Shown here one piece after another: positions 62,801 to 64,000 of a DNA stretch of 64,000 bases. A model generated the notes under the pieces. That model ran no database searches and was not told the DNA's origin. It was given only the letters and a program-made list of their open reading frames with translations. Origin of the DNA: Oryzias latipes (taxonomy: Eukaryota > Chordata > Actinopteri > Beloniformes > Adrianichthyidae). A program made the position numbers and the translations under genes. The stretch's first letter is position 1. Each line of letters begins with the position of its first letter. Location: contig NC_019862.2 in the NCBI RefSeq assembly GCF_002234675.1, positions 27,510,707 through 27,574,706 on the forward strand, given 5' to 3'.

Positions 62801-64000
62801 AGCTACCGCCTAAAGTTATTAGCCTCTTTGCAACATGGAAGCATTGACTGTATATCTCATCTACAATACATGAAAGACACAGACTACGTTGAGAGATCAA
62901 TTTTGAAGAATTCTACAAAATCATCGGTAAACATGTCTCTATGTCTGGGTTGATGACATCATTCAGAGACTCTCCCAGTACGGTGAGCTTCACCATCTTC
63001 GCTTTTAGCGCTACTTCCGTCTCTCTGTGACCTAGTTTGAGGACTTGCTGCCGTCCGAGGAGGGAAAAATAAAAGGTAAGGGAAAAATTAGATGATCTTT
63101 TTGTTCTGGTCTCGATGGAAAAAGAAATATTACAAAGTTCAGGAGAATGATCAGATTCGCCTCCATGCTGGTTTTGGACTCCACCCGCTGATCGCGTCAT
63201 CAACACATCATAGGCCAAAGCAGAGTCACTAATTGGTAGATGCAAAGCGTCTTCTTTGCCAAAGTTCAGATTTTTGATTACCCAAAGTGCCACGATGACG
63301 AAAACTAGCGCCGCCTAAACCACACCGCTGCCAGACTGACGTTCTGCGTCCGATGCTGAAATCGCAACACAGGACCTCTGATCGCGTCTGTACATTGACT
63401 TGGCATTGAAACTGGTCGCCCCTGACGCACGAGTTACGTTGTGAACGCAGCTTTATGCTCCACTCTAAGAAAAGAGAAATATAATTGATGGGGTTGAAAA
63501 ACGACCCGATCTGGAATCATTCATCAGCGCAGCAAAGCTGCAATGGTGTCGACGCGCAGCAGAGAGAACACACACACACCCACAGAAACATAACCAAAAC
63601 TTACATTTAAGCACAAAAGGCAGGCCCACATAACAGTGATCACCACACTGCAAGCCGGCATCAAAATAAATATTTGCAACCTATGGAAAAAAACAAAAAC
63701 AAAGGAGAAATGAAAATAGGGTTACCTCTACCAAGACAAAAATTGCAGATTTTGTCCAAACCAGGTTTTGTACCTTTGACTTGCGTCTGGGCTCCAGCTC
63801 ATCTTTGTTGCTGCGAAGCCGTTTGTAGTAAAAGCGAAGGTCCTCAGTGAGTGAACGGATCTGCTGCAGCCTCACCTTCTGAGTGAAAGAGTTCTGGATG
63901 CTGAGGCTCTGATGGACGATCTTTCCCTGGAGGAGGAAACAAAAGGGGGACGAGGAATTGCATTCAGATTCCAGGCAGATCAGGCGGTCTGGGTGTAAAA
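50817..64000 (-). CDS. tmem131: Transmembrane protein 131 (collagen ER-export receptor), 5' end outside window
   Basis: Single-span secretory-pathway protein: lumenal PapD-like domains bind collagen, and the cytoplasmic tail binds TRAPPC8 for ER-to-Golgi transport. Twenty-one exons, 5' to 3': 63926-63774, 63680-63605, 61485-61371, 61287-61149, 61067-60958, 60875-60803, 60713-60562, 60487-60345, 58804-58618, 56381-56196, 56122-55967, 54416-53992, 53903-53519, 53433-53348, 53267-53115, 53038-52888, 51852-51737, 51662-51581, 51510-51407, 51306-51164, 51083-50817. They total 3,402 bases (1,133 residues plus stop), phases all consistent. Conserved blocks: [87 protein letters not shown], membrane span near [44 protein letters not shown], and the end YNPWNIWRP. 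The N-terminal third is missing. The paralogue TMEM131L is the main alternative. Confidence 0.9.
52300..52800 (-). repeat. Dispersed repeat with ORF remnant, copy D
   Basis: Minus-strand copy of the repeat at 4108. The ORF start ATGGCGAGCAATATTGGA is kept, but 23 bases that code for AIQPYSF in copy A are deleted, shifting the frame before [16 protein letters not shown] and [13 protein letters not shown]. It lies in a tmem131 intron, sense to that gene. Confidence 0.7.
54800..55960. other. tmem131 intron, no feature supported
   Basis: Intron between exons 55967-56122 and 53992-54416. No exon or element recognised. Confidence 0.45.
56382..58617. other. tmem131 intron, no feature supported
   Basis: A 2.2-kb intron. 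AT-rich, with short open frames only and no recognised repeat. Confidence 0.45.
58805..60344. other. tmem131 intron, no feature supported
   Basis: A 1.5-kb intron. An 18-A run near 60316 precedes the exon at 60345-60487. Nothing else recognised. Confidence 0.45.
62695..63460 (+). repeat. Second locus of the TGCGTTCAC-ended repeat
   Basis: Starts TTTATGCTGCACAGACCCC and ends GTGAACGCAGCTTTATGCTC, so head and tail are inverted. Internal parts match 7742-8140, including ACAATACATGAAAGACACAG and the minus-strand coding-like LGHRETEV and LTVLGESLN. No intact ORF. It lies in the tmem131 intron between exons 63605-63680 and 61371-61485. Confidence 0.6.

Overview
The window is vertebrate nuclear DNA, almost certainly from a teleost fish. 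Genes are split by short GT-AG introns. Introns and gaps are AT-rich and full of fish-type repeats: Tc1, PIF/Harbinger, hAT miniatures, a tRNA-derived SINE, a CR1/L2/Rex1-like LINE and an LTR element. Coding exons are close to known vertebrate proteins. I could not fix the species; a percomorph, medaka-like fish would fit. All exon structures were read by eye from splice sites, reading phase and remembered family sequences; no alignment was run.

Layout: (1) 415-1004, a fold-back DNA element. (2) 2010-11719 (+), atp1b1, Na,K-ATPase beta-1, six exons. (3) 12762-33834 (-), nme7, twelve exons, tail-to-tail with atp1b1 (the neighbours are also convergent in human) and hosting an LTR element and a LINE. 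(4) 34302-36805 (+), an MmuM-type homocysteine S-methyltransferase, head-to-head with nme7 across 467 bp. (5) 37052-42185, a transposon-rich gap. (6) 42573-46870 (-), bivm, nine coding exons. (7) 48070-49717, a decayed Harbinger element. (8) 50817 to the right edge (-), the C-terminal two thirds of tmem131; its 5' exons lie outside the window.

The genes do not form one pathway: an ion-pump subunit, a ciliary and centrosomal NDPK-like protein, a one-carbon enzyme, a conserved protein of poorly known function, and an ER-Golgi collagen cargo receptor. Their shared regulation is positional: a bidirectional nme7/methyltransferase promoter and convergent atp1b1/nme7 3' ends.

The most unusual object is a 2,054-bp LTR retrotransposon at 27124-29177. 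Its LTRs differ at one base by eye, it has a 5-bp target duplication and no pol, and its internal region is one long proline-rich ORF built of tandem repeats whose periods are nearly all multiples of three. A second recurring object is a roughly 480-bp repeat present four or five times, carrying a short ORF beginning [12 protein letters not shown] saw no prokaryote-type system, CRISPR array or clear RNA gene.
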